NCBI GenBank assembly: GCA_019694675.1
Contig: JAIBBK010000006.1
Coordinates: 34,281-98,280, forward strand
Length of the DNA stretch: 64,000 nt
Reading direction: 5' to 3'
DNA from: Ignavibacteria bacterium
Lineage (GTDB): Bacteria > Bacteroidota > Ignavibacteria > Tepidaquicellales > Tepidaquicellaceae
The stretch's first letter is position 1, and every line of letters starts with the position of its first letter. Made by a program: the position numbers and the translations under genes. Shown piece after piece: positions 15,950 through 25,051 of the stretch. Below the pieces are notes generated by a model that was given only the letters and a program-made list of their open reading frames with translations, had not been told where the DNA came from and made no database searches.

Positions 15950-17176
15950 TTACGGCCTGATAACGCTTACAAAATTGTTTGCATTGTTCCCTGCAATCGA
16001 AGCGTCAGTTCCGTCAACAAAGTCATCACCGTTCACATCTGTAGGCACATATCCGGATACGAAAGCGTAAGAGTCATTGTCTATCAACTGCAGATCAGTT
16101 CCATCAACAGTTCCGTCCTGATTTACATCACCGCTGTAAATGCAGAATGACGGATAGACAAATGTGAGATTGTTTCCGTATGCCAGTGATGCGGATGAAG
16201 TGAAATCATAATAATTGAAGAACGGATCCGACAGTGCAACCGGGGCCGCACTCCATGTCTCGATCGAATTTCGGTGCTTTACTACAACATAATAGTTTCC
16301 TGTGTCAGCATTCGGAAAACATACAAGTGCGTTTCCGTAAGCATCGGCAAGCGTTTGAGCAGAGTCAACCACTGCGTAAGGAGAAACGGGAGATCTCAGC
16401 AGTACCTTAACAGTGTCAGGAACCTGTGTGGAACCGTTGAAGAATCCTTCTATTAATACACCAACATTCAGCGGGAGGGAATTGAGTGTGTACGTAACTG
16501 AGATCAGCGGCCTGTAGCTTGTGTCAGGATTCTCACGCGTATCAAATCTTTTGGCAGTTGTGCCGGCAGATTCATCGCCTATCAGTATCCATCCGTAATT
16601 GGACTGAGTCCTTATCCAGTCCTGCACATCCTGAGCCATCCTTGGGGAACTCCAGTAGTAATATCCATTCTGATCAACAGATGTTGTTGCACTCGCACTG
16701 TCTTCAAAATATCCTCCCGGCCTTACCCAGTTATCATCGGGATAATAGTTATTGACCCAGGTAGCATCTCCGGGGTCTGCCTGTGTTCCGAATCCTTCTT
16801 CACCCGGAGCATCGGAGCCGGACTCTCCCCATTCCTGAAGCAGTCTGTGAAGTTTTACATTCTTCGGTCCGCTTATGGTCCTTGACATGTGCAGTCTGAG
16901 AGTGACGTTCTGGATCGTCGCACAAGGCGGTATAAACTTGGAAAGTATGAAGAAGTTGATCAGCCCTCTGCGCTTGTTTGCCGTTACAGTTGTACCTGCA
17001 AAGAAGTAATCGCCGCTGCCGTTGCTGTAAGAAGAGGATTCTTCATAGATTGTATTATCGGAACATTGCCGCAGAGTGATGGTAGTCTGAGCATCCGCTT
17101 CGCCGAAAAGTATGGCAAACGCAATGATCACAAAAAGTCCGGACATAAAGATCCGCTTGCTGTTTGATTTATTCAT
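15950..17176 (-). CDS. Secreted DNRLRE-type protein with dockerin-like C-terminal module
   Basis: 408 residues from the ATG at 17174-17176, which opens a signal peptide (KRIFMSGLFVIIAFAILFG, cleavage near ADAQ). A longer reading from 17293 adds an unlikely Cys/His-rich leader. Residues about 25-230 resemble a DNRLRE/CBM96-like domain (CSDNTIYEESSSYSNG, NVTLRLHMSRTISGPKNV, DVQDWIRTQSNYGWILIG, FDTRENPDTSYRPLISVTY). Residues about 233-408 repeat the module of the M23 peptidase at 2770: IEGFFNGSTQVPDTVKVLL, VKHRNSIETWS, YSGDVNQDGTVDGTD and TDVNGDDFVDGTDASI, ending SVIRP. The two calcium loops are intact. The protein may bind carbohydrate or act as an adhesin (inference); the module is a probable sorting or anchoring tail. 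Confidence 0.85.
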   Translation of the reverse strand: MNKSNSKRIFMSGLFVIIAFAILFGEADAQTTITLRQCSDNTIYEESSSYSNGSGDYFFAGTTVTANKRRGLINFFILSKFIPPCATIQNVTLRLHMSRTISGPKNVKLHRLLQEWGESGSDAPGEEGFGTQADPGDATWVNNYYPDDNWVRPGGYFEDSASATTSVDQNGYYYWSSPRMAQDVQDWIRTQSNYGWILIGDESAGTTAKRFDTRENPDTSYRPLISVTYTLNSLPLNVGVLIEGFFNGSTQVPDTVKVLLRSPVSPYAVVDSAQTLADAYGNALVCFPNADTGNYYVVVKHRNSIETWSAAPVALSDPFFNYYDFTSSASLAYGNNLTFVYPSFCIYSGDVNQDGTVDGTDLQLIDNDSYAFVSGYVPTDVNGDDFVDGTDASIAGNNANNFVSVIRP

Positions 17177-17430
17177 TTTGATGGCCTTTAAATTGAGATT
17201 TGAAACAATTTGCCCAATGCCTTCAAAACTTGCAAGGCAACACTTGCAACAGATTCTGAAATGACATTCAATATGATGATGGACTGACAGCAACCATCAC
17301 CTCTTTTTGTACATCCTCGCCCGCACAACGAAATTTTACAAAGAAATTTGTCGCGATATCTTCCATTAAAGAACCGTTCCGTTAGAGCTTATTGCTTTGC
17401 AATTCTTCAGCCGTAAAAATATATTGCATA

Positions 17431-18111
17431 ATGATTATCCGCACAGCTTCACCTTCCGTCAGAATTGCATTTTCAGTTACGGCTCTCTGCATATTTTTAC
17501 TTGGCCTCACACCGCTCAATGCCAGTTCACAGGTTAAGGTGAGTGCATTCGGAGGTTTGAATCTTGCTACACTTTCCGGAGATTCCCCCGAGAATACAGC
17601 CTACTCTGGCGGCGCAGGTTACATTGCAGGACTCAAGATCGATTATCCGCTGACAAAGGACATATATCTTTCACTGCAGCCAAACTACTCAGTATACGGC
17701 GCAACACTCGGATTTGACGTAAACGAAGAAGACTACCGCGACAGCATCTCAATTGACTTCTCATATTTCAGAGTGCCGCTGGTCGTTACCTTCGAAGCTA
17801 TGAACGGCATTACGTATTTTTCCAGCGGCTTTGACCTGGGTATATTCAATGAAGCCGGCAGTGAATTTGTGAACGGTTCCGGAAGCAGAAATGATATTTC
17901 GGACTATTTTGAATCGCTTGACCTGTCGGTATTGTTCGGAGCTGGGGCAAACCTTCCTGTCGGTCCGCTTAAGATCGGAGCAGAGCTCAGATATGTGCAA
18001 AGCCTCACCAACGCAAGCTCAGGCAAAGCACTTAATGAAGGCGGTTACCTACCGCCGCGATTCAGAATGTCAGGTTTACAAATACTCGGAGGAGTGACTT
18101 ACAAATTTTGA
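17431..18111 (+). CDS. Outer-membrane beta-barrel protein (PorT-like fold)
   Basis: 226 residues from the ATG at 17431. An in-frame TTG at 17392 would add a leader ahead of the signal peptide and is rejected. The signal peptide is followed by SSQVKVSAFGGLNLATLSG, typical of Bacteroidota porin-family/OMP_b-brl_2 barrels. Alternating strands follow (GYIAGLKIDYPL, DIYLSLQPNYSVYG, GAGANLPVGPLKIGAELRY), ending in YKF with the terminal aromatic residue needed for barrel insertion. Ligand or transport role is unknown. The stop overlaps the TTG start of the next gene, so the two are translationally coupled. Confidence 0.82.
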   Translation: MIIRTASPSVRIAFSVTALCIFLLGLTPLNASSQVKVSAFGGLNLATLSGDSPENTAYSGGAGYIAGLKIDYPLTKDIYLSLQPNYSVYGATLGFDVNEEDYRDSISIDFSYFRVPLVVTFEAMNGITYFSSGFDLGIFNEAGSEFVNGSGSRNDISDYFESLDLSVLFGAGANLPVGPLKIGAELRYVQSLTNASSGKALNEGGYLPPRFRMSGLQILGGVTYKF

Positions 18112-19118
18112 CCATAAGATACTTGAATACAGGAATCCTGAAAAGCAGCTTAGCCTCAGTGAGTCATTTTCTTATCATGATGTCGCTTATGTTTCTCTCC
18201 GCCGTTGTCTACGGCAGTGAACCGGGCGATTCAACTGAGCAGACAAATGAGAGGTACTCCATACTCAACGGACATAAATTTGTTGTGAATTCCAACATCA
18301 GCACCCCGTTCATAAACACATATATTCAGAACCGGATCGGTGTAGGACAAACAATGAATCTGAGCATACCGGAGACCGTCATTGAAGGACAGCCGGTGCA
18401 GGTTAAGGGGGAACTGCTTTTCACATTCCTGAATCTTGAGTACCAGCAGAAGATCAGAGACTGGCTTGCATTCAACGCGTCAATTGATCTTCGGGGAAGA
18501 CTCGGCAACAAACCGGGTTCGCTCATTGCTGAAGGTGTTGATGTTGCCACCGGCTATGAGTTAAGCTGGCTATTCAGGCTCTACCAGAATAAGGAGTTTA
18601 TGCTTTCCGGTTCAGCGGATGTAAGCAACAGGAGTTTTACGATAATTGATCTTAAAGATTTCATACAGGGAATCATAGACAGCGGAAAGATCACCGAAGA
18701 CAGCAAGCTTGTGAAAGATGTGCCAGCGCTCAGGGCAGGTGTCGGCGTTAAAGCTGCATATGCGTTCAACCGCGTTTTCGGATTGACCGCCTTCGCAAAT
18801 GTTAAATACGGTGAGACTGTAAACTACGGTGCAGACAATGACTGGTTCATTTCTTACGGCCTTGCCGTGGATGCTGATCTTCTTCCCAAACAGAAAGTGC
18901 CGGTCGGATTTCTACTGGGCTTCTTCGCATCCAACGTTCCCGGTGCGGATGGTACTTTAGAATCCTATCCAAAGAATTTCATTTTGCAGGTGAACTACAC
19001 AGGCAATGAAGATATTGTTATCGGACTTGAAAGTAATTTACAGTACTACAGGCCGATTGATTACGATGACAACATAAAGTTTGTCAATTTCTCGTTCAAC
19101 ATGAGATACTTCTTCTGA
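18108..19118 (+). CDS. Outer-membrane protein, probable beta-barrel
   Basis: 336 residues. The TTG start at 18108 overlaps the previous stop (TTGA), supporting coupling. The N-terminus, SHFLIMMSLMFLSAVVYGSEP, looks like a signal peptide with cleavage near VYG-SEP. The body has amphipathic strands (KGELLFTFLNLEYQQKI, FNASIDLRGRLGN, FGLTAFANVKYGETVNYG) and ends NFSFNMRYFF, a barrel-like C-terminus. I do not recognise the family. Co-expression with the barrel at 17431 suggests a shared outer-membrane task, but no further clue is present. Confidence 0.7.
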   Translation: MTIRYLNTGILKSSLASVSHFLIMMSLMFLSAVVYGSEPGDSTEQTNERYSILNGHKFVVNSNISTPFINTYIQNRIGVGQTMNLSIPETVIEGQPVQVKGELLFTFLNLEYQQKIRDWLAFNASIDLRGRLGNKPGSLIAEGVDVATGYELSWLFRLYQNKEFMLSGSADVSNRSFTIIDLKDFIQGIIDSGKITEDSKLVKDVPALRAGVGVKAAYAFNRVFGLTAFANVKYGETVNYGADNDWFISYGLAVDADLLPKQKVPVGFLLGFFASNVPGADGTLESYPKNFILQVNYTGNEDIVIGLESNLQYYRPIDYDDNIKFVNFSFNMRYFF

Positions 19119-19173
19119 TACAGACGACAGTTAACCGCCTGTCCCTGATCCCCGAATCACCGCTCTGAACCTG

Positions 19174-21750
19174 TTATTTGATAATGGTCATTTTTCTGAC
19201 ACCCTGCACGGCACCTCCCGCGCTCAGTGAATACAGGTAAACCCCGCTCGGCAATCCGCCCGCAGAGAAATCAACTTCATAACTTCCCGGGCTCTGAGTG
19301 CTGTTTACCAGTGTCCTCACTTGCCTGCCTGAAATGTCATATACATTCAAAACAACTCTTTCCGTTCTCATCACATCATACTTTATCTTCGTAGTTGGAT
19401 TGAATGGATTGGGATAGTTCTGTCCGAGCAAATATCTGCTGGGAACCTCCGACGACACCTGCTCTATGCCGACCACCTGCGCCAGATCAATTTTGTACAT
19501 TGACCTGCCGTGAGTGCCGGCAACAAGATAATTTGCCGTGGGATGGATCTTGAAATCATAAACCGAAACCATCGGAAGGCCGTTGCCGAGAAATTGCCAT
19601 GTTCCTCCGGAATTGAAGCTGACATAAGCTCCTACATCCGAACCGGCAAAGAGCACGTTCGGCCTTGCGGGATCGATGTCAAACGCATTGACGGGAGCAT
19701 CAGGCAGGTTTGAACTGATGTCTGTCCAGTTGGCACCGCGGTTGGTTGTTCTGAATATGTGCGGCTGTGGATCTATCCACTTCAGCCCGTTGAATGTGAC
19801 ATAAGCAATGTTGTCGTTTGTCGGATCAAATGCCACTCTGGTGATCCACCTGTACGGCAATCCGTTCGAGACCTTTGTCCAGTTCGTTCCGTTGTTTGTC
19901 GTTATCCAAACGTTGGCATCGTCAGTGCCGGCCATTATGATGTTTGAATTCGTCTTCGCAACAGCGATTGTGGAAACGGTTCCTAGTCTTGCCTGGTTTC
20001 CGTTTGTCAGATCGGGACTTACCGCCGTCCATGATGAAGCCGCGTTGGTTGTTCTGTAAACCCTGTTTGTTCCGTAATAGAGCACGTTGTTATTGTTCGG
20101 ATCCATTATCACCGGAGTTGACCAGTTCTTCTTATCCGTTGAACTTATGCCTGATGTTGCGCCTGAAAAAGATGACCCGCCGTTTGTTGATTTTCCAAGG
20201 GCGCCGTTCTGTGATTCCGCATAGATGATGTTAGGGTTGGTGGGATCAACGATCACGTAGAATCCGTCGCCGCCGTAGATCGTCGTCCAGTCGCTGAGCG
20301 ATCCCGTCAGTGTCCTGTTAGTGCCGTTGTCCTGCGTTCCTCCGTAAAGTCTCTGAGGATTTGTCCTGTCAATTCCGATCTCGTAAAACTGAGTCACGGG
20401 GAGGTTCTGCACTTTGGCAAATGTGCTTCCGGAGTTCGACGATCTGTAAATGCCACCGTCGTTGCCGAGTATGATCGTGTTCGGATCTCCCGGCTTGAAT
20501 GCAAGTGCATGCTGATCAACATGAACGGATCCGGAAATTTCAGTCCATGACGTGCCGGAGTTGGTTGTCTTCATCACTTCAAGGTCAAGCACATAGACTG
20601 TGTTCGGATCTGTTGGATGAACACGCACTTGTCCGAAATACCAGCTGAAAGTTGAGAAGCCGCTCTGCAGTCCGCCGCCGTTGGCATTTGTCCAGTTAAG
20701 CCCTGCATTTGTTGTCTTGAAGAATCCGGAATATGTGGTTCCGTTCGTGTACAGAGCGTATGAAATGTTCGGGTTTGAATTGCTGATGCTTAGCCCAATC
20801 CTGCCTACGTTCGTTGTTGATGAATTGGGAAGGCCGTTTGCCGGACCGAGTGCAGTCCAGTTGTCGCCGCCGTTTGTGGTCTTGTAGATCCCGCTGCCGC
20901 TGCCGTAAAGCTGTCCGCCGTTTGGATAGCGCGTTCTCTGCCACATAGCAGCCATCATATTTGCTGGATTAACGGGATCCATTGTGATGTCAATGGCACC
21001 GCATGAATCAGTGACGAAGAGTACTCTGCTCCATGTTGCGCCGCCGTTGTCGCTTCTGTACACGCCCCGTTCAGGGTTCGGGCCGAAGTATGATCCGACA
21101 GCCGCTACATAAACGCGCAGGGGATTCTGCGGATTCACAAGCACGCGCCCTATTGTAACAGTGTTCTCCAGTCCGATCCTTTGCCATGAGGCTCCGCCGT
21201 TCGTTGACTTGTACATTCCGCCGCCGGAAAAATTGTTTTGGCCTCCGTTCGGTTCGCCCGTTCCAACATACACAATGTTTGAGTTGACAGGGTCGACCGC
21301 AATGTCGCCTGCAGGAAGAACCGACTGATCGTCGAAAATGGAAGTCCATGTAAGTCCTGCATCCGTTGACTTGAATACTCCTCCTGTTGCTGCGCCTGCA
21401 TATACAATGTTAGCGTTGTTGGGATCATATTCGATATCCGAGATCCTGCCGCCTATGTTCGTGGGGCCTGCAAACTCCCAAGTGGCCGCAGAGTTGTCGG
21501 TCATTGCCGCACTTCTCATATCCTGAGCTTTCTCCAGCGCCTCGATGTGAGCTCCGGGATCGGCTTTGTAGAAAGGAAATGTGCGCTTTATGAATTCATG
21601 ATCGGAAGGATATTTTCCCGGTTCGCCTTCTTTGGGCCTGGGCGAATCGTTACCGGTATTCGGATCCGCATCCCGGTCGTTTCCTGCTGTGAAGTATATC
21701 ACAAATGCGGCCAGCAGTAAGGCCGCTGTTATTATTGAAACGGGCTTCAT
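19174..21750 (-). CDS. Secreted BNR/sialidase-like beta-propeller with T9SS tail
   Basis: 858 residues. A hydrophobic leader (ITAALLLAAFVIYF) precedes a charged low-complexity linker. More than ten repeats follow of the type VFKSTDAGLTWTSI, MYKSTNGGASWQRIG and IYRSSNSGSTFAKV, with DPxNxNIVYAG-like strands. These are BNR/Vps10-like blades, probably making two propellers. FAGPTNIGGRISDIEYDP opens the first. No sialidase catalytic arginine triad was identified. The end has LGQNYPNPFNPTTKIKYDV, YDISGRQVRTLV, SGVYLYSLSAG and RKMTIIK, a full T9SS type A sorting domain. The protein should be exported and processed at the cell surface; substrate unknown. Confidence 0.87.
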   Translation of the reverse strand: MKPVSIITAALLLAAFVIYFTAGNDRDADPNTGNDSPRPKEGEPGKYPSDHEFIKRTFPFYKADPGAHIEALEKAQDMRSAAMTDNSAATWEFAGPTNIGGRISDIEYDPNNANIVYAGAATGGVFKSTDAGLTWTSIFDDQSVLPAGDIAVDPVNSNIVYVGTGEPNGGQNNFSGGGMYKSTNGGASWQRIGLENTVTIGRVLVNPQNPLRVYVAAVGSYFGPNPERGVYRSDNGGATWSRVLFVTDSCGAIDITMDPVNPANMMAAMWQRTRYPNGGQLYGSGSGIYKTTNGGDNWTALGPANGLPNSSTTNVGRIGLSISNSNPNISYALYTNGTTYSGFFKTTNAGLNWTNANGGGLQSGFSTFSWYFGQVRVHPTDPNTVYVLDLEVMKTTNSGTSWTEISGSVHVDQHALAFKPGDPNTIILGNDGGIYRSSNSGSTFAKVQNLPVTQFYEIGIDRTNPQRLYGGTQDNGTNRTLTGSLSDWTTIYGGDGFYVIVDPTNPNIIYAESQNGALGKSTNGGSSFSGATSGISSTDKKNWSTPVIMDPNNNNVLYYGTNRVYRTTNAASSWTAVSPDLTNGNQARLGTVSTIAVAKTNSNIIMAGTDDANVWITTNNGTNWTKVSNGLPYRWITRVAFDPTNDNIAYVTFNGLKWIDPQPHIFRTTNRGANWTDISSNLPDAPVNAFDIDPARPNVLFAGSDVGAYVSFNSGGTWQFLGNGLPMVSVYDFKIHPTANYLVAGTHGRSMYKIDLAQVVGIEQVSSEVPSRYLLGQNYPNPFNPTTKIKYDVMRTERVVLNVYDISGRQVRTLVNSTQSPGSYEVDFSAGGLPSGVYLYSLSAGGAVQGVRKMTIIK

Positions 21751-21776
21751 TGTCCTGACTTGAATTTTGATTGCAG

Positions 21777-21784
21777 CAAAGATA
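21777..21784 (-). promoter_or_regulatory. Putative -7 box TATCTTTG for the BNR propeller gene
   Basis: On the minus strand TATCTTTG matches TAnnTTTG and ends 26 bp before the ATG at 21750. No TTG occurs at the usual distance. Confidence 0.4.
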
Positions 21785-21893
21785 TGAATTAGTGCCTGTA
21801 GTTGAAACTACTTCCACCGGCCTTTGAGCCGTTGAGGACTATTGCACAGAATATGTTTTCGGATCATAAAACTCAGCATCTGCCCGCAAAACC

Positions 21894-23006
21894 TCATCCG
21901 GCAAGTCTTTCATAGATCTTCATCACCTTCTCCGTCATAGATGCTGAAGTGAAGTTCTGCGCGGTTGATCTTGCCTCTGCTGCCAGTCTGTTTCTAAGGC
22001 CAGCATCATTGAACAGCAATTCCAGATGCTTCAAATATCCTTCCGGGTCACCGGTATCAAACAACATTCCGTTGACTCCGTCCGTGATCAGCTCCCTGTT
22101 AGGTGCAATGCCGCTTGCAAGTATGCACCTTCCGGATGCGGCTGCCTCAAGCAGGGCTATGGAGAAGCCTTCCCACAGCGTCGGAAAGACGAACAGGTCT
22201 ATCAGCGGATAATACTTCTCGGTATCAGCAACCTCGCCTGCAAATATGACCTTGTCTTCAATCCCTTCTTCAAGAGCCGCCTTCCTGCATGCTTCAAGCA
22301 ACCGGCCGCTACCGGCAAAAAGCATCTTTGCGCTTTCATTACTCCTGAGGAAACCTGATGTGTGCCTGAGCATGAATATCTGATTCTTCTGTTCGTCAAA
22401 ACGAGATACAAGTCCTATGACGAAATTCTCTTGGCCAAGTCCGAGACTATTCATGAGTCCGGCATCCTTGCGGCTCGCGGAAAATCTTTGCGTTTCAATG
22501 CCGTTGTGAATTGTAACTGTAACGGATGGGTCAGCGATCTTAAGTTCAACAGCAGTTCTTCTGTCATTCTCCGAGGGACAGATCACAGCATCACGGTACT
22601 TCGAAAGATGCTGTTCAATTGCGAGCGTACCGAATCGGCGCAACGGATTCGGTGAATTTATGTAGTGAATCCCGTGTATTGTGTGCACCACCGGAATCTT
22701 GCCTGACTTCTTTTTGTAAAAGCCGGAATACATTCCCGCAACACCGCCGTGGGAGTGCAGAACATCAATGTCTTCTTCCTCAATGATCTTTCTGAGTTCA
22801 TTCAGGTGTTTCAGTCTGTAGAGTTTGGGAAGTTCGATCGGTAAGAATCTGCTCCCGGTCATTTCAACCTCATTCATGAATGCACCGGCTCCGGATGCCG
22901 AAACAACTGCATCCACTTTGCCTTTGTCAAAGTTCCTGAGCAGAGATAGAATGTGCGTCTGTCCGCCTCCGAGAAATCCGCCGTCTATCAGTTCAAGTAC
23001 TCTCAT
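21894..23006 (-). CDS. Glycosyltransferase family 4
   Basis: 370 residues from the ATG at 23004-23006, which has AGGAG 6 bp upstream; a GTG one codon earlier is possible. A GT-B fold is indicated by LIDGGFLGGGQTHILSLL (donor-site glycine-rich loop), VLHSHGGVAGMYSG, IHNGIETQRF, GLVSRFDEQKN and DLFVFPTLWEGFSIALLEA, whose E-x7-E pattern is the GT4 signature. It should transfer a sugar from a nucleotide-sugar to a lipid-linked or surface glycan at the inner membrane. It overlaps the upstream GT2 gene by 14 bp and is last in a three-gene glycosyltransferase run. Donor and acceptor are unknown. Confidence 0.92.
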   Translation of the reverse strand: MRVLELIDGGFLGGGQTHILSLLRNFDKGKVDAVVSASGAGAFMNEVEMTGSRFLPIELPKLYRLKHLNELRKIIEEEDIDVLHSHGGVAGMYSGFYKKKSGKIPVVHTIHGIHYINSPNPLRRFGTLAIEQHLSKYRDAVICPSENDRRTAVELKIADPSVTVTIHNGIETQRFSASRKDAGLMNSLGLGQENFVIGLVSRFDEQKNQIFMLRHTSGFLRSNESAKMLFAGSGRLLEACRKAALEEGIEDKVIFAGEVADTEKYYPLIDLFVFPTLWEGFSIALLEAAASGRCILASGIAPNRELITDGVNGMLFDTGDPEGYLKHLELLFNDAGLRNRLAAEARSTAQNFTSASMTEKVMKIYERLAG

Positions 23007-23898
23007 CACTTCTCCTCATGCCTAACACCAGCTTAAGAATGTCTTTGTCGATCTTCCGGAATCCTCCGAGGTATCTTGCAGAGAACTTCAGAAAGAGATA
23101 GATGCGAAGCAATGATCTGCCGGCAATTCCGTTATGCTTTCTGTAATAGTAAAGTTGAGATTCTTTTGCAAAGTAATATGTGTCACTGCTGAACTTCTCG
23201 TTCACGTTCTCACCTTTGTAATGTATGATCTTTCCAACGGGCAGATAGTATATCTTCCTGCCGGAATCATGTACTCTCTTGCAGATGTCCGCATCCTCAT
23301 AGAAAAGGAAGAATCTTTCATCGAACCCGCCGATCTTCATGAAATACTCCCTTTCGATCAGCATCGATGCTCCGCTTACCCAGTCAACTTCTGCGATTCC
23401 CGTGACCGGCATTTCATGTTCTCCGTTTACTTTGCGGCTCTTCTGTTGCTTCTCGTCAGACTTGTTCCTGATCTCATTCATGAAAGTGTTTTCCTTCCAG
23501 TATGACAATTGCACACTCCCGTCAGGATTGAAGAGTCTCAGTCCTCCAATGCCGAAGTCCTGCGGAAGCTTGAGTCTGAGGAACCCTTCTATGAAGTCTT
23601 CCACAACAAGTGTGTCAGGATTCAGGAACAGCAGATATTTTCCCGATGCATTCTTTGCCGCGAGGTTGTTGGCGTGCGGAAAACCCTTGTTTGTGTTCTC
23701 GATGACCGCAATATCGGGCGCAATATCTTTCAGAATGCTGAGATCTTCATAGGGAGAATTATTGACCGCGATCATCTCATAATCATCGGCACTGAGTTTG
23801 TCCACAATTGAACTGACGCATTCGGCAATAAACTTTCTTTGAAAGTAATTGACTATGATGACGGAGAACAGCTTGCCTTCCATTCGATCACCGCTCAC
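22993..23898 (-). CDS. Glycosyltransferase family 2 (rhamnosyltransferase-like)
   Basis: 301 residues from GTG at 23896-23898, which overlaps the previous stop as GTGA; an ATG five codons later (23881-23883) is an alternative. GT-A motifs are FSVIIVNYF, IAVNNSPYEDLS, NKGFPHANNLAA, LFLNPDTLV (DxD-type metal site) and VDWVSGASMLIEREYF, then FDERFFLFYEDADICKRV, the GT2 catalytic ED block. This subset commonly adds rhamnose or other deoxysugars to O-antigen-type chains. A cluster of positively charged residues near the C-terminus may touch the membrane. Tightly coupled to the genes on either side. Confidence 0.92.
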   Translation of the reverse strand: MSGDRMEGKLFSVIIVNYFQRKFIAECVSSIVDKLSADDYEMIAVNNSPYEDLSILKDIAPDIAVIENTNKGFPHANNLAAKNASGKYLLFLNPDTLVVEDFIEGFLRLKLPQDFGIGGLRLFNPDGSVQLSYWKENTFMNEIRNKSDEKQQKSRKVNGEHEMPVTGIAEVDWVSGASMLIEREYFMKIGGFDERFFLFYEDADICKRVHDSGRKIYYLPVGKIIHYKGENVNEKFSSDTYYFAKESQLYYYRKHNGIAGRSLLRIYLFLKFSARYLGGFRKIDKDILKLVLGMRRSDEST

Positions 23899-24854
23899 CT
23901 AAGTATGCTCCTTACATAGTCTTTCGAAACTCTTACTTTCTTCGTAATGATTCTTCGCTTTCTAAGCGAGTTTCCGATCTCGCCGAGTCCCTGCACATAG
24001 CCCTTGACCGCAGATGCAAAGAGTGACGGCGAATGCCTGAAAAGAAAGATCAGATAGCGCTTCACCCTTACCGCAGCAAAGAACGGAAACGAATAAAGAT
24101 AAAGCTTTGCGGGATAATTTTTGATCCTCAGAGCGATGAGGTTCTTTTCGCAGAGCATGGTCTGAAATCCCGACATACCAGAAGTGGTTGCTCCGCGCTT
24201 GTGGTAACAGACCGCTTTCGGATTGTAATAACATTTGAAACCAAGAAGCTGAAGCCTGAAGCTGAAATCAACATCCTCGTAGTAGGCAAAGAAATCCTCA
24301 TCAAAGAATCCTGCTTCGTCAAATACTTCCCTTTTGTATATCGCCGCGCCTGCGCATGCTCCAAAGATGTACTCCTCTTTATCATACTGCCCTTCGTCCT
24401 TCTCCCCGAAGCCTCTTGCATAAGGTGAACCGAGCGGCTTGATGAAATCCCCCGCATCATCGATCATTCTCCTGTCGCTGAAGTTAAGCATCTTGCATGC
24501 CCCGCTACCGGCATCCTTCATGTTCACTGCGCGGAGCATCTCTTCCACAAAATCCTCCGCGCATTCGGTGTCGTTGTTAAGCAGAAGTATGTATTTGCAG
24601 TTATCATCCCCGAGCGCGTCCTTTATGCCTTCATTCACAGCCCTTGCAAATCCTGTGTTCTCTGACATCTGCAGTATTCTTACTCCGGGATAATTGCTCC
24701 GGGTGAATGCAACGGATTCATCTGACGAGTTATTGTCAACAAGAATAACGCCGAAGTCTTTGAATGACTGCCTCTGCAGTGAGTCAAAACAATCCCTGAG
24801 ATGCTTTAAGCCGTTGAAGTTTGGTATGATTATGAATACTGATCTGCCTGTCAA
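23895..24854 (-). CDS. Glycosyltransferase family 2
   Basis: 319 residues. The start is TTG at 24852-24854; no ATG or GTG precedes the conserved FIIIPNFNGLKHL strand. Further GT2 landmarks are LVDNNSSDES, ENTGFARAVNEGI, YILLLNNDTE (metal site), FGACAGAAIYKREVF and FDEDFFAYYEDVDFSFRL. It is the first gene of the three-glycosyltransferase operon and related to the second, suggesting sequential addition of two similar sugars. Residues about 240-290 contain a short hydrophobic stretch next to Arg/Lys residues that could dock at the inner membrane. Confidence 0.9.
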   Translation of the reverse strand: MTGRSVFIIIPNFNGLKHLRDCFDSLQRQSFKDFGVILVDNNSSDESVAFTRSNYPGVRILQMSENTGFARAVNEGIKDALGDDNCKYILLLNNDTECAEDFVEEMLRAVNMKDAGSGACKMLNFSDRRMIDDAGDFIKPLGSPYARGFGEKDEGQYDKEEYIFGACAGAAIYKREVFDEAGFFDEDFFAYYEDVDFSFRLQLLGFKCYYNPKAVCYHKRGATTSGMSGFQTMLCEKNLIALRIKNYPAKLYLYSFPFFAAVRVKRYLIFLFRHSPSLFASAVKGYVQGLGEIGNSLRKRRIITKKVRVSKDYVRSILR

Positions 24855-25051
24855 ACCCTGGGTGGAAAGTTTATTTGACGTTCATATCCGACTGCAGGAC
24901 ATTTCCCTGCTGCAGTTGTGCGTTACGCTGATTCCGTGTGCATCAAGTTATCAAAGCGGTTGTGTTGAAGCAATGTAATTAACCCGAAGCAGATATGCGG
25001 ATCTTACAATTAATGACTTCCAATAATTACTTGTTATCGGGATATTGATGA

